Shown: positions 27,278 to 36,377, numbered from the stretch's first letter. The stretch: DNA of 64,000 nt from Hyphomicrobiales bacterium (GCA_028285595.1 JANQOW010000070.1:1-64000), one strand, 5' to 3'. Made by a program: numbers and translations. The notes: a model not told the origin generated them from the letters alone.

Positions 27278-28303
27278 TTACGCCACCTGATCGATGAGCG
27301 GTTGCAATGAGGGATGAATGTCGGATGATTCCTCTTTGACAAATGTCAGCAAGGCCCGCTCGTTATCATCAAACTGGCCGTCACGGCCGATGCGTTCGGA
27401 AAGCCAGATGGCTTCGTCCACGGAGATACGCTGATTGACCGATATCATCGCCTCGTGGGCGCGCTGGCGGCGATCGTAGGCTTCTTCGGTGCCGGGTCTG
27501 GCCTTCAGTTCCGACCAGACGCCGCGCAGGCCCTCAACCAGCATTGAGCTGAATGCGCCACTCACCACTTCCCCTGTTAGGCCACCCACACGGTGGGAGC
27601 GGTCATCCACCCACTTCTCGAGGCGCATGGCTTCATCCCGGCTCGGGATCGAGTAGCCATGGGCTGCCATGAGATAGTTTGCGATCGCTTTCACGAAGAG
27701 ATCCGACCAGCTTGGGTCGTTGTTTTCATGCTTTACCGCATCATTGAGGTCAAACAGCATGTCCGCCTCTTCTTTGGTGACAGCCGTGTGGCCAGCCCCG
27801 CCGGCGGCATAGAGCGTGCGGCGCAAAAGGTCCACTTCCGCCGCGCCAAGCACACCTGGCTTGAGGTTATGGCCTTGATGGGTCGGGCCCTCACCTTCGG
27901 CCACAGCCAGTTTGACTTCACTGATCACATAGGCGGAAAGCACGGGAGGGATCATTTTCGACTTCTCGACGATCTTTATCAACAGCTCCAGTTCGGTGCT
28001 GGTTTCAAGCCGTCCGTCTTCGTCAATCTTGTCGATAAGCCACGCCGCATTTGCCACCGACATGTAGCCCCTCGGTTCCACTTGATCGACGAGATAGTCG
28101 CTCAAGGCTTCAACGAAGAACACATTCCATTCCGGACAGACCTTCGGGCACTGGGCGTCGAGAAAGAAGAGTTGCTCGGCCTCATCCTCTCCGATGTGGC
28201 CGTCCTGATACATTTTGCGCCTGAGCTCTAGCACCAGTTCAGGCGAAATCCTGCCACGCTGTGCGATTTCAGCAATCGGTTTGGTAATGGAACGGTTCGA
28301 CAT
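27278..28303 (-). CDS. Protein with internal duplication and EF-hand-like acidic loops, function unknown
   Basis: A 341-residue, helix-rich, cytoplasmic protein I do not recognise. It contains a repeated unit. Copy 1 (about 25-125) has LRRKMYQDGHIGEDEAEQLF, WNVFFVEALSDYLVDQ and MSVANAAWLIDKIDEDGRL. Copy 2 (about 160-250) has LRRTLYAAG, VTKEEADMLFDLND and WSDLFVKAIANYLMAAHGY. A half copy at the C-terminus has ISVDEAIWLSERIGRDGQFD. The loops DEDGRLETSTE and GRDGQFDDNE resemble Ca2+-binding loops. The layout recalls TerB-like helical bundles. GGAG precedes ATG 28303. It is convergent with the cyclase gene and about 105 bases upstream of pccB's stop codon. Confidence 0.75.
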   Translation of the reverse strand: MSNRSITKPIAEIAQRGRISPELVLELRRKMYQDGHIGEDEAEQLFFLDAQCPKVCPEWNVFFVEALSDYLVDQVEPRGYMSVANAAWLIDKIDEDGRLETSTELELLIKIVEKSKMIPPVLSAYVISEVKLAVAEGEGPTHQGHNLKPGVLGAAEVDLLRRTLYAAGGAGHTAVTKEEADMLFDLNDAVKHENNDPSWSDLFVKAIANYLMAAHGYSIPSRDEAMRLEKWVDDRSHRVGGLTGEVVSGAFSSMLVEGLRGVWSELKARPGTEEAYDRRQRAHEAMISVNQRISVDEAIWLSERIGRDGQFDDNERALLTFVKEESSDIHPSLQPLIDQVA

Positions 28304-28408
28304 ATTCTCCACCCAGGCCAAGTTGGACGATTCGTCTCAAACCTAACGCAGAGCGGTTGCCATTTACCTAACGGAGCCTTGAAAGGTCTACCGAGCGCTC
28401 AACCGGGA

Positions 28409-29941
28409 TTAGAGCGGAATGTTGTCGTGCTTTTTCCAGGGATTTTCCATGGTCTTGTTCGCGAGCATGTTGAACGCCCGGGCGATGCGCCAACGCGTGT
28501 TGCGCGGCAGAATGACCTCATCAATGTAACCCCGTTCTGCCGCCACAAAGGGTGAGCAGAACCGGTCTTCATAATTCTTTGTGTGCTCGGCGATCTTTTC
28601 AGCGTCACCAAGATCCTTGCGGAAGATGATCTCAACGGCACCCTTGGCGCCCATCACCGCGATCTCCGCAGACGGCCAGGCGTAGTTCACATCACCACGA
28701 ATGTGTTTGGAAGACATCACGTCATAGGCTCCGCCATAGGCTTTTCGGGTGATCACCGTCACCTTCGGCACGGTGGCCTCAGAATAGGCAAACAGCAGCT
28801 TTGCACCATGCTTGATCAAACCGCCATACTCCTGGTCGGTGCCCGGCAGAAAGCCCGGCACGTCCACAAAAGTGAGCAGCGGGATCTCAAAGCAATCACA
28901 AAACCGCACAAAACGTCCGGCTTTCCTGCTGGCATCACTGTCCAGCACCCCGGCCAAGACCATTGGCTGATTGGCGATCACCCCAACGGTTTTGCCTTCG
29001 ACCCGTCCGAACCCGGTGATGATGTTTTTGGCGTGAGCCTCCTGGATCTCAAAGAAGTCTCCCTCATCCACCACTTTTGTGATCAGCTCGTGCATGTCGT
29101 AGGGCTGGTTAGGGTTGGCCGGCACCAGAGTATCGAGCGAGGCCTCCACCCTGTTTGGATCATCGAAGCTCGGTATTTCCGGCACGGGCGCCACGTTGGA
29201 CGCCGGGAGAAAATCCACGAGGCGGCGCATCTGCAAGAGCGCCTCCACATCGTTCTCATAGGCCTTGTCCGCAATCGATGACTTGGTGGCATGCACTGAC
29301 GCACCGCCCAACTCTTCAGCCGTCACGGTCTCGTTCGTCACGGTTTTGACCACATCGGGCCCGGTGACAAACATGTAGCTTGTGTCTTTCACCATAAAGA
29401 TGAAGTCCGTCATGGCCGGAGAGTAGACGTCACCGCCTGCGCAAGGTCCCATAATCACGGAAATCTGAGGGATAACACCGGATGCCATTACGTTGCGGTA
29501 GAACACTTCCCCATATCCACCCAGCGCTGCAACGCCCTCCTGAATGCGTGCGCCGCCTGCATCGAAAATCCCAATGATCGGTGCCCGGTTGCGCAGCGCC
29601 ATGTCTTGGATCTTCATAATCTTCTGAGCATGGGTATCCGACAAGGACCCGCCAAAGACGGTGAAATCCTTCGCAAACACATAGACAGTCCGGCCATTGA
29701 CCGTGCCCCAACCGGTGACAACGCCATCGCCCGGGAAGGTTTGTTTTTCCATCCCGAAGTCCGTGCAGCGATGCTGCACGAACATGTCGAATTCCTCGAA
29801 CGAGTTTTCATCAAGCAGGAGATCAATCCGCTCGCGCGCCGTCAGCTTGCCTCGGCCGTGCTGTGCTTCTATGCGCTTTTCGCCGCCGCCTAACCGGGCC
29901 TCGGCGCGCCTCGCTTCAAGTTGTTCGATTATGTCTTGCAT
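28409..29941 (-). CDS. pccB: Propionyl-CoA carboxylase, beta (carboxyltransferase) subunit
   Basis: Transfers the carboxyl group from carboxybiotin to propionyl-CoA. The 510-residue protein has two crotonase-like halves with the oxyanion segments [20 protein letters not shown] and [20 protein letters not shown], and the acyl-CoA pocket motifs [13 protein letters not shown] and [14 protein letters not shown]. An Asp in the second-half pocket region fits a PCC rather than an acetyl-CoA carboxylase beta subunit. ATG 29941 follows GAGGA at seven bases. The adjacent biotin subunit PccA and the epimerase at 8.1 kb support propionate use via methylmalonyl-CoA. Confidence 0.94.
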   Translation of the reverse strand: MQDIIEQLEARRAEARLGGGEKRIEAQHGRGKLTARERIDLLLDENSFEEFDMFVQHRCTDFGMEKQTFPGDGVVTGWGTVNGRTVYVFAKDFTVFGGSLSDTHAQKIMKIQDMALRNRAPIIGIFDAGGARIQEGVAALGGYGEVFYRNVMASGVIPQISVIMGPCAGGDVYSPAMTDFIFMVKDTSYMFVTGPDVVKTVTNETVTAEELGGASVHATKSSIADKAYENDVEALLQMRRLVDFLPASNVAPVPEIPSFDDPNRVEASLDTLVPANPNQPYDMHELITKVVDEGDFFEIQEAHAKNIITGFGRVEGKTVGVIANQPMVLAGVLDSDASRKAGRFVRFCDCFEIPLLTFVDVPGFLPGTDQEYGGLIKHGAKLLFAYSEATVPKVTVITRKAYGGAYDVMSSKHIRGDVNYAWPSAEIAVMGAKGAVEIIFRKDLGDAEKIAEHTKNYEDRFCSPFVAAERGYIDEVILPRNTRWRIARAFNMLANKTMENPWKKHDNIPL

Positions 29942-30025
29942 CGTGTCGTCCTCAATGATCCCAAGATCGTGTCTCTTCCTATAACACCCGTTGCGGGCCG
30001 CCGGTATCAGCAAAAAGGCAAAGCG

Positions 30026-30802
30026 TCATTTCAGCAGAGATAAAAACTCCAGCATGGCCTCAAACTCCTTTTGCCTGCCGTCTCGCCGCTCTTGTTCCTC
30101 AGCATCCTCGCCCCACTGTTCGATCTGCCAGTCTTCATCCAAATGCGCGAGCGCCCAGATTTCATCGCCGGTCAAATGCTCCTCCCGCGCAGTCGCCGCC
30201 AAGACGGCCGATCCGGTCAGGGTCATCACATTGTGAAACCCGGCGATCGTGAAGTCGTCAAATCCCTCAACAAGGCCCCTGAATGCGCTCAAGCATTCAT
30301 CGGACTGGCTCTGATGAACGATGCCGGCCGTAGGTGAGAAACGGGCCCCGATAGTATCCGCAGCCCAGGCAAGCACGGGATCCCATCGCTTGGATTGGCG
30401 CGCCACCAATTCTACCGGCCCTTCCGCTCGGTAGCACAGCAGGTCCGCGTTCGCGTAATCGATGATCTCATCGACAATCCTTGCCCTGCCCTCTCCCACG
30501 CGGTCCAAAGCCGTATTGCACAGCTTCGTCAGCAACATTGTCGCCGGGTTGATATGTTCGTTTTGTGCGTCCCACTCTCTTGCCACACCGTCAGCCAAGG
30601 CTTTCGTCGGCATGCTCAAGAGCTGCTTCAAAGGCGTCTTCACGGGCCGGCCGTCCAGCGTTAGGCCATAGCCGCCAGCTTGCTCCACAAGCGCCACTTC
30701 CTTGTAAAAGCGCTTCGCCAGCGGGCGCTCATAAACCGCTTGTGCCGCGATCTTTCTGGCCAGTTCCTGAGGATCGGTGCCATTGCCCGATGGACTACTC
30801 AT
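30026..30802 (-). CDS. ATP12 family F1-ATPase assembly chaperone
   Basis: Binds the F1 alpha subunit before hexamer assembly, by analogy with mitochondrial Atp12. Family features in the 258 residues: RFYKEVALVEQAGGYGLTLDGRPVKTP-type N-terminal domain, MLLTKLCNTALDRV and DLLCYRAEGP. The typical C-terminal helix region has ALAHLDEDWQIEQWGEDAEE. The family is found in alphaproteobacteria and mitochondria. The start overlaps the stop of the upstream HAD gene by four bases, within the crcB-rluC-HAD-ATP12 operon. Confidence 0.92.
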   Translation of the reverse strand: MSSPSGNGTDPQELARKIAAQAVYERPLAKRFYKEVALVEQAGGYGLTLDGRPVKTPLKQLLSMPTKALADGVAREWDAQNEHINPATMLLTKLCNTALDRVGEGRARIVDEIIDYANADLLCYRAEGPVELVARQSKRWDPVLAWAADTIGARFSPTAGIVHQSQSDECLSAFRGLVEGFDDFTIAGFHNVMTLTGSAVLAATAREEHLTGDEIWALAHLDEDWQIEQWGEDAEEQERRDGRQKEFEAMLEFLSLLK

Positions 30803-31500
30803 GCTAGCTCTCCCTGGGATGTTTCTTTTTTCTGCCAGAAAGCTTCAAGAATATTGTGTAACTGACTAAAGTTGCTGAGTAATGCGTCCGGAGAACAGGC
30901 GCGCAGATCGTCTGGCGAGTGATATCCCCAATCTACGCCAATCGCCACAACACCGGCTGCCTTGGCCATCTGCAGATCATAGACGGTGTCTCCAATCATA
31001 ACTGTGTCACGAGGCTCGGCGCCGGCTTCGCTCATCGCCTGGTGGATCATTGCGGGGTGCGGCTTGGAAGGAGCATCATCTGCCGTTTGAAGCGTTACAA
31101 AGCACTCCTGAAGATCATGCTCGGCAAGAACACGCCGGACGCCGCGCTGAGACTTGCCCGTAGCAATGCCCAAAACCACGTCAGCCCGGTTCGACAAACT
31201 GCGAACAGTCTCAGCCGCCCCTTCATACAGAGGCTCCTTGCGGTTGGTATTAGCCACCAATTGACCAAACGAGTGCTTGTAAAGACCGGCCAGCTGATGC
31301 TGATCATCCTCTGCGGCCTCGGGGACCAAGACTTGCATGGCTTCCAGCAGAGACAAACCGACGATAGAGAGCGTGCGTTGACGTGGGGGCGGCGTCAGGC
31401 GGGCCTCGATAAAAGCCTGATTCATGGCCTGGACAATGAGGTCCTGGCTGTCCACCAATGTCCCGTCACAATCGAAAATCACCAATTTGTGCCCGGCCAT
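30799..31500 (-). CDS. HAD-superfamily phosphatase, phosphoglycolate phosphatase-like
   Basis: A 233-residue HAD hydrolase. Motif I IFDCDGTLVDS has the nucleophile and acid Asp pair, motif II is the Thr in IATGKS, motif III the Lys in SKPHP, and motif IV GDTVYDLQMAKAAG. The helical cap (about 16-90) is the subclass I type of Gph and PgmB, but the substrate is not predictable. The start codon overlaps the rluC stop (TAATG). Its place in the alphaproteobacterial operon with ATP12 is conserved, although no link to ATP synthase is evident. Confidence 0.87.
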   Translation of the reverse strand: MAGHKLVIFDCDGTLVDSQDLIVQAMNQAFIEARLTPPPRQRTLSIVGLSLLEAMQVLVPEAAEDDQHQLAGLYKHSFGQLVANTNRKEPLYEGAAETVRSLSNRADVVLGIATGKSQRGVRRVLAEHDLQECFVTLQTADDAPSKPHPAMIHQAMSEAGAEPRDTVMIGDTVYDLQMAKAAGVVAIGVDWGYHSPDDLRACSPDALLSNFSQLHNILEAFWQKKETSQGELA

Positions 31501-32480
31501 TACGGCAACTCCTCCACAATCTGATCACCGACCTGAGCGTCTAACCCCAACAGGTTCCAGCTCTGCTGCATATGGTCGGGTATCGGCGCCGACACTTCCA
31601 GGATGCCTCCGTTTGGGTGCGGAATGGTTATGGAGCGGGCGTGCAAGTGGAGCCGGTTTTGAATGCCACCCGGCAATTGCCAGTTCTCGATGTTGAAATA
31701 TTTCGCATCACCTATCAGGGGATGGCCAATCTCCGCCATATGCACACGCAACTGATGGGTGCGGCCAGTAACCGGTTGAAGCACCAGCCAAGACAGCTTG
31801 TGCGCCGCTTGTTCCACCACGGCATACTGGCTCACCGCATGCACGGCTCCGGCCTTGCGCTGCAGCGTGGAGTACATTCGTTCCCCATCAGGCCCCTCCT
31901 GCTTTTTGAGCCAGGTGGACACGCGACCTTGCCGCGGCTTGGGCACGCCGGCGACCAGCCCCCAGTAGATCTTGCGCGTATCGCGGGCTTTAAAACTCTC
32001 CGCGAGCGCCTTTGCGGCAAGCCGTGTCTTCGCCACAAGGAGGACGCCCGATGTTTCCCGGTCGAGCCTGTGTACCAGGCGTGGACGCTGACCGTCTGCA
32101 CTTGTGAGAGCGCCCAGCATGCCATCCACATGGCGCGTCAGTCCGGGGCCTCCCTGCACAGCCAGGCCGGCCGGCTTGTTGAGCACAAGAACCGCATCAT
32201 CCTCATGCAGGCTCATCTCGCGGAGCGCCTTCAGGTCGGGACTGGAATGCTCCTGCCTGGGGGGCGGAGGACTGTCGCTCATGGGCGGGATGCGGACGGT
32301 CTGGCCCTCTTCCAGGCGCTGGTTGGTTTTGGCCCGCTTGCCGTCAACACGCACCTGTCCTGAGCGCAGAAGCTTCTGCAAACGTCCAAAGCCCAACGAT
32401 GGATAGTGTGCCTTGAACCAGCGATCGAGACGCATCCCCTGCTCGTCGCCACTCACAGATTTTGTGGAAACGCCACTCAT
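31500..32480 (-). CDS. rluC: RluA-family pseudouridine synthase (RluC/RluD-like)
   Basis: Isomerises uridines in 23S rRNA. An N-terminal S4 RNA-binding domain (MRLDRWFKAHYPSLGFGRLQ, VRVDGKRAKTNQRLEEGQ) is followed by the RluA catalytic domain with HRLDRETSGVLLVAKT, whose Asp is catalytic, and GRTHQLRVHMAEIGHPLIGD. ATG 32480 is preferred; it overlaps the crcB stop by four bases, with AGGA about ten bases upstream. Site specificity (RluC versus RluD) cannot be settled from the sequence alone. Confidence 0.9.
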   Translation of the reverse strand: MSGVSTKSVSGDEQGMRLDRWFKAHYPSLGFGRLQKLLRSGQVRVDGKRAKTNQRLEEGQTVRIPPMSDSPPPPRQEHSSPDLKALREMSLHEDDAVLVLNKPAGLAVQGGPGLTRHVDGMLGALTSADGQRPRLVHRLDRETSGVLLVAKTRLAAKALAESFKARDTRKIYWGLVAGVPKPRQGRVSTWLKKQEGPDGERMYSTLQRKAGAVHAVSQYAVVEQAAHKLSWLVLQPVTGRTHQLRVHMAEIGHPLIGDAKYFNIENWQLPGGIQNRLHLHARSITIPHPNGGILEVSAPIPDHMQQSWNLLGLDAQVGDQIVEELP

Positions 32481-32857
32481 TGCAGCACCATCCTGACGAG
32501 CCAGAGGCCAAAAAACAGCGCGAGCACAGAGAGCACCACAGACGCCCCCAGGTAGCCCCAAGCGAGTAGATTAGCCTTGCGCTCACTCAGCACCGCAAAG
32601 TCCAACGCGAAGGCGGAAAATGTTGTGAAACCACCGAGTACACCGGTGGTCAAAAAGGCGCGCATCTCTTGGGTCATGGCAAGCTTCAGCGCAGCAGCTT
32701 CCACCAGAACGCCCATGAGAAAGCAGCCGAGCACGTTCACGCACAAGGTCCCATATGGAAACCCATGCCCCAAAAGGCGCGTGGCCCAAACTCCCACAAG
32801 ATACCGCCCTGAGGCACCAACAGCACCACCCAGCGCGACCCAAAGAACAATCGGCAT
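32477..32857 (-). CDS. crcB: Fluoride efflux protein CrcB (Fluc)
   Basis: Dimeric inner-membrane fluoride channel. The 126-residue protein has four helices and the Fluc motifs GGAVGASGRYLVG, PYGTLCVNVLGCFLMG and TTGVLGGFTTFSAFALDF, which include the pore Asn and the Phe-box and Thr-Phe residues. ATG 32857 gives the usual length. No fluoride riboswitch is seen between it and the upstream gene, only 76 bases away. It leads the operon with rluC, the HAD phosphatase and the ATP12 chaperone. Confidence 0.92.
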   Translation of the reverse strand: MPIVLWVALGGAVGASGRYLVGVWATRLLGHGFPYGTLCVNVLGCFLMGVLVEAAALKLAMTQEMRAFLTTGVLGGFTTFSAFALDFAVLSERKANLLAWGYLGASVVLSVLALFFGLWLVRMVLQ

Positions 32858-32933
32858 GGAGTGCTCTATAGCGATGCGATGCGAAAGGGGCAATGGAGGA
32901 AACACACCCTCTTGAGGGCCAATGCGCCGCGCA

Positions 32934-33743
32934 TCACGGAAGATCGCCCGCGCAACGGAAACCCACCATGTCCAGCCCAATGGTGGGCGGGTTTCCATGC
33001 CGATAGGCCGCGCGCAGGCAATATGGATTGTTTCCCCAGCCGCCGCCTCGAATGGAGCGCTTGCCCGGCGCGCCGGGAAACTGCGACGAGGTCCACTCCC
33101 AAACGTTGCCAATCATGTCATCCAAGCCAAAGGGCGAGCGTCCCTTGGGAAACGAGCCAACCGGTGCGGTGCGCTCAAAGCCGTCCGCCTTTGAAGGCGC
33201 GCAACATGACCAGGTTCCAGCGTTTGTGACCTCAGGCAGCATCTCACGTGTGAGATTGTTGCCCCAAGGGTAGCGCAAACCCTCTGTTCCGCGCGCGGCG
33301 TATTCCCATTCCTCCTCGCTGGGCAATCTCAATCCATGATGTTTGCAGAAGGCCTCTGCATCAATCGCTGAAACCTGAACGACAGGATGGAGCCCGAGCC
33401 CGTGAAGCCGGCTTTCCGGACCTTGCGGATGGCGCCAGTTGGCGCCAGCCACAGCGCCCCATTGTGTCACCCAAACATTGCCCTTGCCGTTGGTTTCCAC
33501 TGTGGTGGTGTAGCCGGTATCTGCAACGAACTCGGCAAACTGCAAATTCGTTACCTCGCGGCGCATCAGGCGAAATGCGGGCACGTCAATCTGGCGGACC
33601 ACTTCATTCGTGTCGCCGCGCACATCACCGAGTTGTGCCTTGCCTTGAGGAATGTTGACCAGATCCAGGCTCTGGGCCTGGGCGGCGGCCACATGGAGAA
33701 CAAACAAAAGTGCAACAAGACTGCCGCGGTAGTAAGCCATCAT
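32934..33743 (-). CDS. Exported formylglycine-generating-enzyme-like (SUMF1 domain) protein
   Basis: A 269-residue protein with a signal peptide (about 1-23, ending AAAQA) followed by an FGE-sulfatase fold: RREVTNLQFAEFVADTGY, HPVVQVSAIDAEAFCKHHG, RLPSEEEWEYAARG, IGNVWEWTSSQF and RSIRGGGWGNNPYCLRAAYR. In true FGE the last motif carries two catalytic Cys; here only one remains (PYC). It is probably not a sulfatase activator but a relative with another periplasmic role. GAGG lies nine bases before ATG 33743. No sulfatase gene is in the window. Confidence 0.83.
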   Translation of the reverse strand: MMAYYRGSLVALLFVLHVAAAQAQSLDLVNIPQGKAQLGDVRGDTNEVVRQIDVPAFRLMRREVTNLQFAEFVADTGYTTTVETNGKGNVWVTQWGAVAGANWRHPQGPESRLHGLGLHPVVQVSAIDAEAFCKHHGLRLPSEEEWEYAARGTEGLRYPWGNNLTREMLPEVTNAGTWSCCAPSKADGFERTAPVGSFPKGRSPFGLDDMIGNVWEWTSSQFPGAPGKRSIRGGGWGNNPYCLRAAYRHGNPPTIGLDMVGFRCAGDLP

Positions 33744-33866
33744 CGTTCGGTGCCTCGCACAGCTGTGATCGCGAACCGATCGCTCATCAGCTAGAATTCC
33801 GGCAATGAGACCTGCTGGCAAGTGGTTTTCTCATCAGCAGGCGACACACACAAGCTGGAGAATGCA

Positions 33867-34787
33867 ATGGATCGACGCAGATTTCTCAATCTGGCGGCTG
33901 CAACCGGCGCCACAACCGCTTTGGGCACGTTGGCAGCCGCTGGCCTCGCGGCAAACACTGCGCTGATTGCCCGCACCATACCCTCCTCGGGCAAGTCTGT
34001 GCCCATTCTGGGTATGGGGACTTGGATCACGTTCAATGTAGGCAAGAGCAAAAGTCTTCGGACAAAACGATTGGAGGTGCTCAAAGCCTTCTTTGAAGGG
34101 GGCGGAGGCATGATCGATTCCTCGCCCATGTATGGTACGTCAGAAGAGGTGGTAGGCTATTGCCTAGAACGCCTCCCGCCTCAGGAGAAATTGTTCACGG
34201 CAACCAAAGTTTGGACGGTGTCAAAGCAGATGGGCATCCGCCAAATGGAGACCTCCCAAAGCCTTTGGGGTCACAAGACCTTTGACCTGATGCAAATTCA
34301 CAACTTGGTGGATTGGGAAGTTCATATGGAAACCTTGAACACCTGGAAGAGTGACGGGCGCATAAAACACACCGGAATCACCACCTCTCACGGCCGCCGC
34401 CACGACGAATTTGAGAAAATCGCGAGGAACAATACCTTTGATTTTGCTCAGTTCACCTACAATGTCGAGGACCGTGAGGCGGAGAACCGGCTCCTGCCAA
34501 TGGCCGCTGACCTCGGCATCGGCGTGATCATCAACCGGCCGTTCCAGCGCGGTGCGTTGATCAAGAAGCTCCAAGGCAAGCCCCTGCCCCCATGGGCACC
34601 AGAAATCGGCGTGCGCAGTTGGCCGCAGTTCTTGTTGAAGTTTGTGATTTCGCATCCTGCGGTCACGTGCGCAATTCCGGCCACGTCCAACCCTGAGCAT
34701 ATGGTTGAAAACCTGGAGGCCGGGCGTGACGCCCTGCCCGATCCTCAAATGCGCTCGCGCATGGCTGCCTACGTGCAGTCTTTGTGA
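33867..34787 (+). CDS. Tat-exported aldo/keto reductase
   Basis: A 306-residue oxidoreductase of the AKR superfamily. The N-terminus is a twin-arginine signal (MDRRRFLNLAAATGATTALG), so folded, cofactor-loaded enzyme would be exported to the periplasm. The TIM-barrel catalytic set is present: Asp in MIDSSPMYG, its Tyr, Lys in TATKVW and His in MQIHNLVDW. GGAG sits six bases before ATG 33867. It is divergent from the FGE-like gene. Exported AKRs are unusual because NADPH is cytoplasmic. Confidence 0.85.
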   Translation: MDRRRFLNLAAATGATTALGTLAAAGLAANTALIARTIPSSGKSVPILGMGTWITFNVGKSKSLRTKRLEVLKAFFEGGGGMIDSSPMYGTSEEVVGYCLERLPPQEKLFTATKVWTVSKQMGIRQMETSQSLWGHKTFDLMQIHNLVDWEVHMETLNTWKSDGRIKHTGITTSHGRRHDEFEKIARNNTFDFAQFTYNVEDREAENRLLPMAADLGIGVIINRPFQRGALIKKLQGKPLPPWAPEIGVRSWPQFLLKFVISHPAVTCAIPATSNPEHMVENLEAGRDALPDPQMRSRMAAYVQSL

Positions 34788-34806
34788 CCAGCGCGCGCCG
34801 CGGCCC

Positions 34807-35451
34807 ATGGTTCCCCTATCACTTGAAGTGTTCCTTGGCACCCTGGAAGACTTCAACCGCACGATCCGTCCGATGCAGGCGCTTGCGGCGATCTTTGGGA
34901 TTTTGGCGCTGTGGGTCGTGCTGAAGCCTCAGCAGATGTCCGGTCGTCTTGTGGGTTTGGTGCTGGCGTCAAGTTGGGTCTCGACCGGACTGTTCTATCA
35001 TCTGGGTGTCTTTGCCGAACTGAACTTTTGGGATTACCCAATCGGTGTTCTGTTCGTGCTTCAGGGGCTCTGCCTGTTTTTCATTGGCGCCCTTATGAGT
35101 TGGATCAAAGTTTCATCCACGCAGATTTTAAGCTACCGCGCAGGCTTAGCCCTCGGCCTCTATGCTCTCGCCGGCGCGCCGCTGATCGGTTTGATGTCCG
35201 GACGCGGCTGGGCGGAGGTCGGATATTTTGCGAGCAGTCCGGGACCAACCATCGTGTTCACCATTGGAGTGTTGCTCATGGTCTCTGGCCGCGGACTGGC
35301 GCTGGTTTGGCCTGTGCCCCTCATCGCAGCGCTCGCGGTGACGATCCTTGGAGTGACTTTCGGCATTTACGAAGACGCGGCCGTTTTCCCATTGGCGGTG
35401 ATTGCTCTCGTGATGCACCTTCGAGATCGTTCGCTTCAAAACACCGGGTGA
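34807..35451 (+). CDS. DUF6064 family membrane protein
   Basis: A 214-residue inner-membrane protein with about six predicted helices and no soluble domain. The opening MVPLSLEVFLGTLEDFNRTI and the helix segment STGLFYHLGVFAELN match the pattern of DUF6064 proteins, whose function is unknown. The start is ATG 34807, without a clear Shine-Dalgarno site, 19 bases after the reductase stop, so it is probably read through from that gene. An earlier start would overlap the reductase. Confidence 0.72.
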   Translation: MVPLSLEVFLGTLEDFNRTIRPMQALAAIFGILALWVVLKPQQMSGRLVGLVLASSWVSTGLFYHLGVFAELNFWDYPIGVLFVLQGLCLFFIGALMSWIKVSSTQILSYRAGLALGLYALAGAPLIGLMSGRGWAEVGYFASSPGPTIVFTIGVLLMVSGRGLALVWPVPLIAALAVTILGVTFGIYEDAAVFPLAVIALVMHLRDRSLQNTG

Positions 35452-35467
35452 GCAGACGCAGAACGCG

Positions 35468-36145
35468 TTATCGCTTACAGGGCCTTGGTTCCAGGGCAGT
35501 GCGTTTTCGTCCACGCCATTCGTAGGCAATGTGGACGCAACGGCGCTTGGGTCCTCCTGAGCGTTCGCGCTCGTGCAATCGCAACCTATTGCCAACCCAT
35601 TTGAAGCTGTCTTTGTAGCGATAGGCCTTGTCGCGCCAACGGTTGATCACCACCCTCGCCGAGGCGTCAAACGCCACAGTCCCCAGTCCTTCCAAGACAC
35701 TTGAACGCACGTAGCGGTCCAGCTTTGGATCATACAGGAAATACAAAAAGGGCTTCCGCACGGCCCCATGACCGCGTCTCATGATTGCAAAGTCGCCCTT
35801 GCCGTCAAAGTTCATATCAGAATAGAGCAGCCCAACATCGCTTCTCGTGATCGGCGGGCGTGCCGCCACGTGCAGAGTCTGAAACGGGTCAGCACCATTC
35901 CGGCGTAGAATAATGGTGTCCACCTGGTTCGGGGCCCTGCCCACGAGAGATATGCTGAGCGTGCTCCCCTCTCCTTCCCAGACCACACACACAGCGAGTT
36001 CCCGCTTCACCTGCCCGGCAAACAATATGCAGTTCGAACCGTCCAGGCTTACGGCCCCAAAGCTCGTGTCGGCCTCAACACAGGTCAGACCCAAAGCGCC
36101 CAAAAGGTGCAAGCCGTGCCTAAGTGTTGGCCTCCTCCTGCTCAT
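35468..36145 (-). CDS. Secreted protein of unknown function with one FG-GAP-like motif
   Basis: A protein of about 225 residues that I do not recognise. It has a probable signal peptide (MSRRRPTLRHGLHLLGALG then hydrophobic, cleavage near VEA). The centre holds DMNFDGKGDFAIMRRGHG, a D-x-N-x-D-G-x-x-D calcium-loop like those of FG-GAP and VCBS repeat proteins. The tail is basic and has paired Cys. The start is uncertain, since ATG 36145 overlaps the end of the upstream small membrane gene by 26 bases. It is convergent with the DUF6064 gene. Confidence 0.6.
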   Translation of the reverse strand: MSRRRPTLRHGLHLLGALGLTCVEADTSFGAVSLDGSNCILFAGQVKRELAVCVVWEGEGSTLSISLVGRAPNQVDTIILRRNGADPFQTLHVAARPPITRSDVGLLYSDMNFDGKGDFAIMRRGHGAVRKPFLYFLYDPKLDRYVRSSVLEGLGTVAFDASARVVINRWRDKAYRYKDSFKWVGNRLRLHERERSGGPKRRCVHIAYEWRGRKRTALEPRPCKR

Positions 36146-36377
36146 GAGCGGTATCCTCCAAATCATCGGGCAACAGCGGCTCGCGCGTGACCTGTTCCCC
36201 TGAACGATGAGTTTTCAAGATCAAGAGGACGATGAGCAAACTGCCAATCACCAGGGCGATGAGAAAGGCATTGAACTGGATCACGTGTGTGCGGGCGCTG
36301 CCGGCCCAGGCCATAAGCGCAGCCACAAGCACAACAAGCGCCCAGTGCCAGGGTTTGCCCAGAAAGATGTCACGCAT
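36120..36377 (-). CDS. Small two-helix membrane protein downstream of the TRAP permease
   Basis: An 85-residue protein with two hydrophobic segments (WHWALVVLVAALMAWAG and FLIALVIGSLLIVLLIL) and a short acidic C-terminal tail. ATG 36377 overlaps the permease stop by eight bases, so it is translationally coupled to the TRAP operon. It is not a DctQ, because the permease already contains that part. It may be an accessory subunit; this is inference from position only. Confidence 0.65.
   Translation of the reverse strand: MRDIFLGKPWHWALVVLVAALMAWAGSARTHVIQFNAFLIALVIGSLLIVLLILKTHRSGEQVTREPLLPDDLEDTAHEQEEANT

Noticed and set aside
32858..32933. Fluoride riboswitch before crcB
   Set aside because: The 76-base gap lacks the GGNGATGG start and pseudoknot pattern of the crcB motif.
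34705..34806. Upstream extension of the DUF6064 gene into the aldo/keto reductase
   Set aside because: It would overlap the reductase by more than 80 bases, and the extra residues are hydrophilic and unlike the family start.
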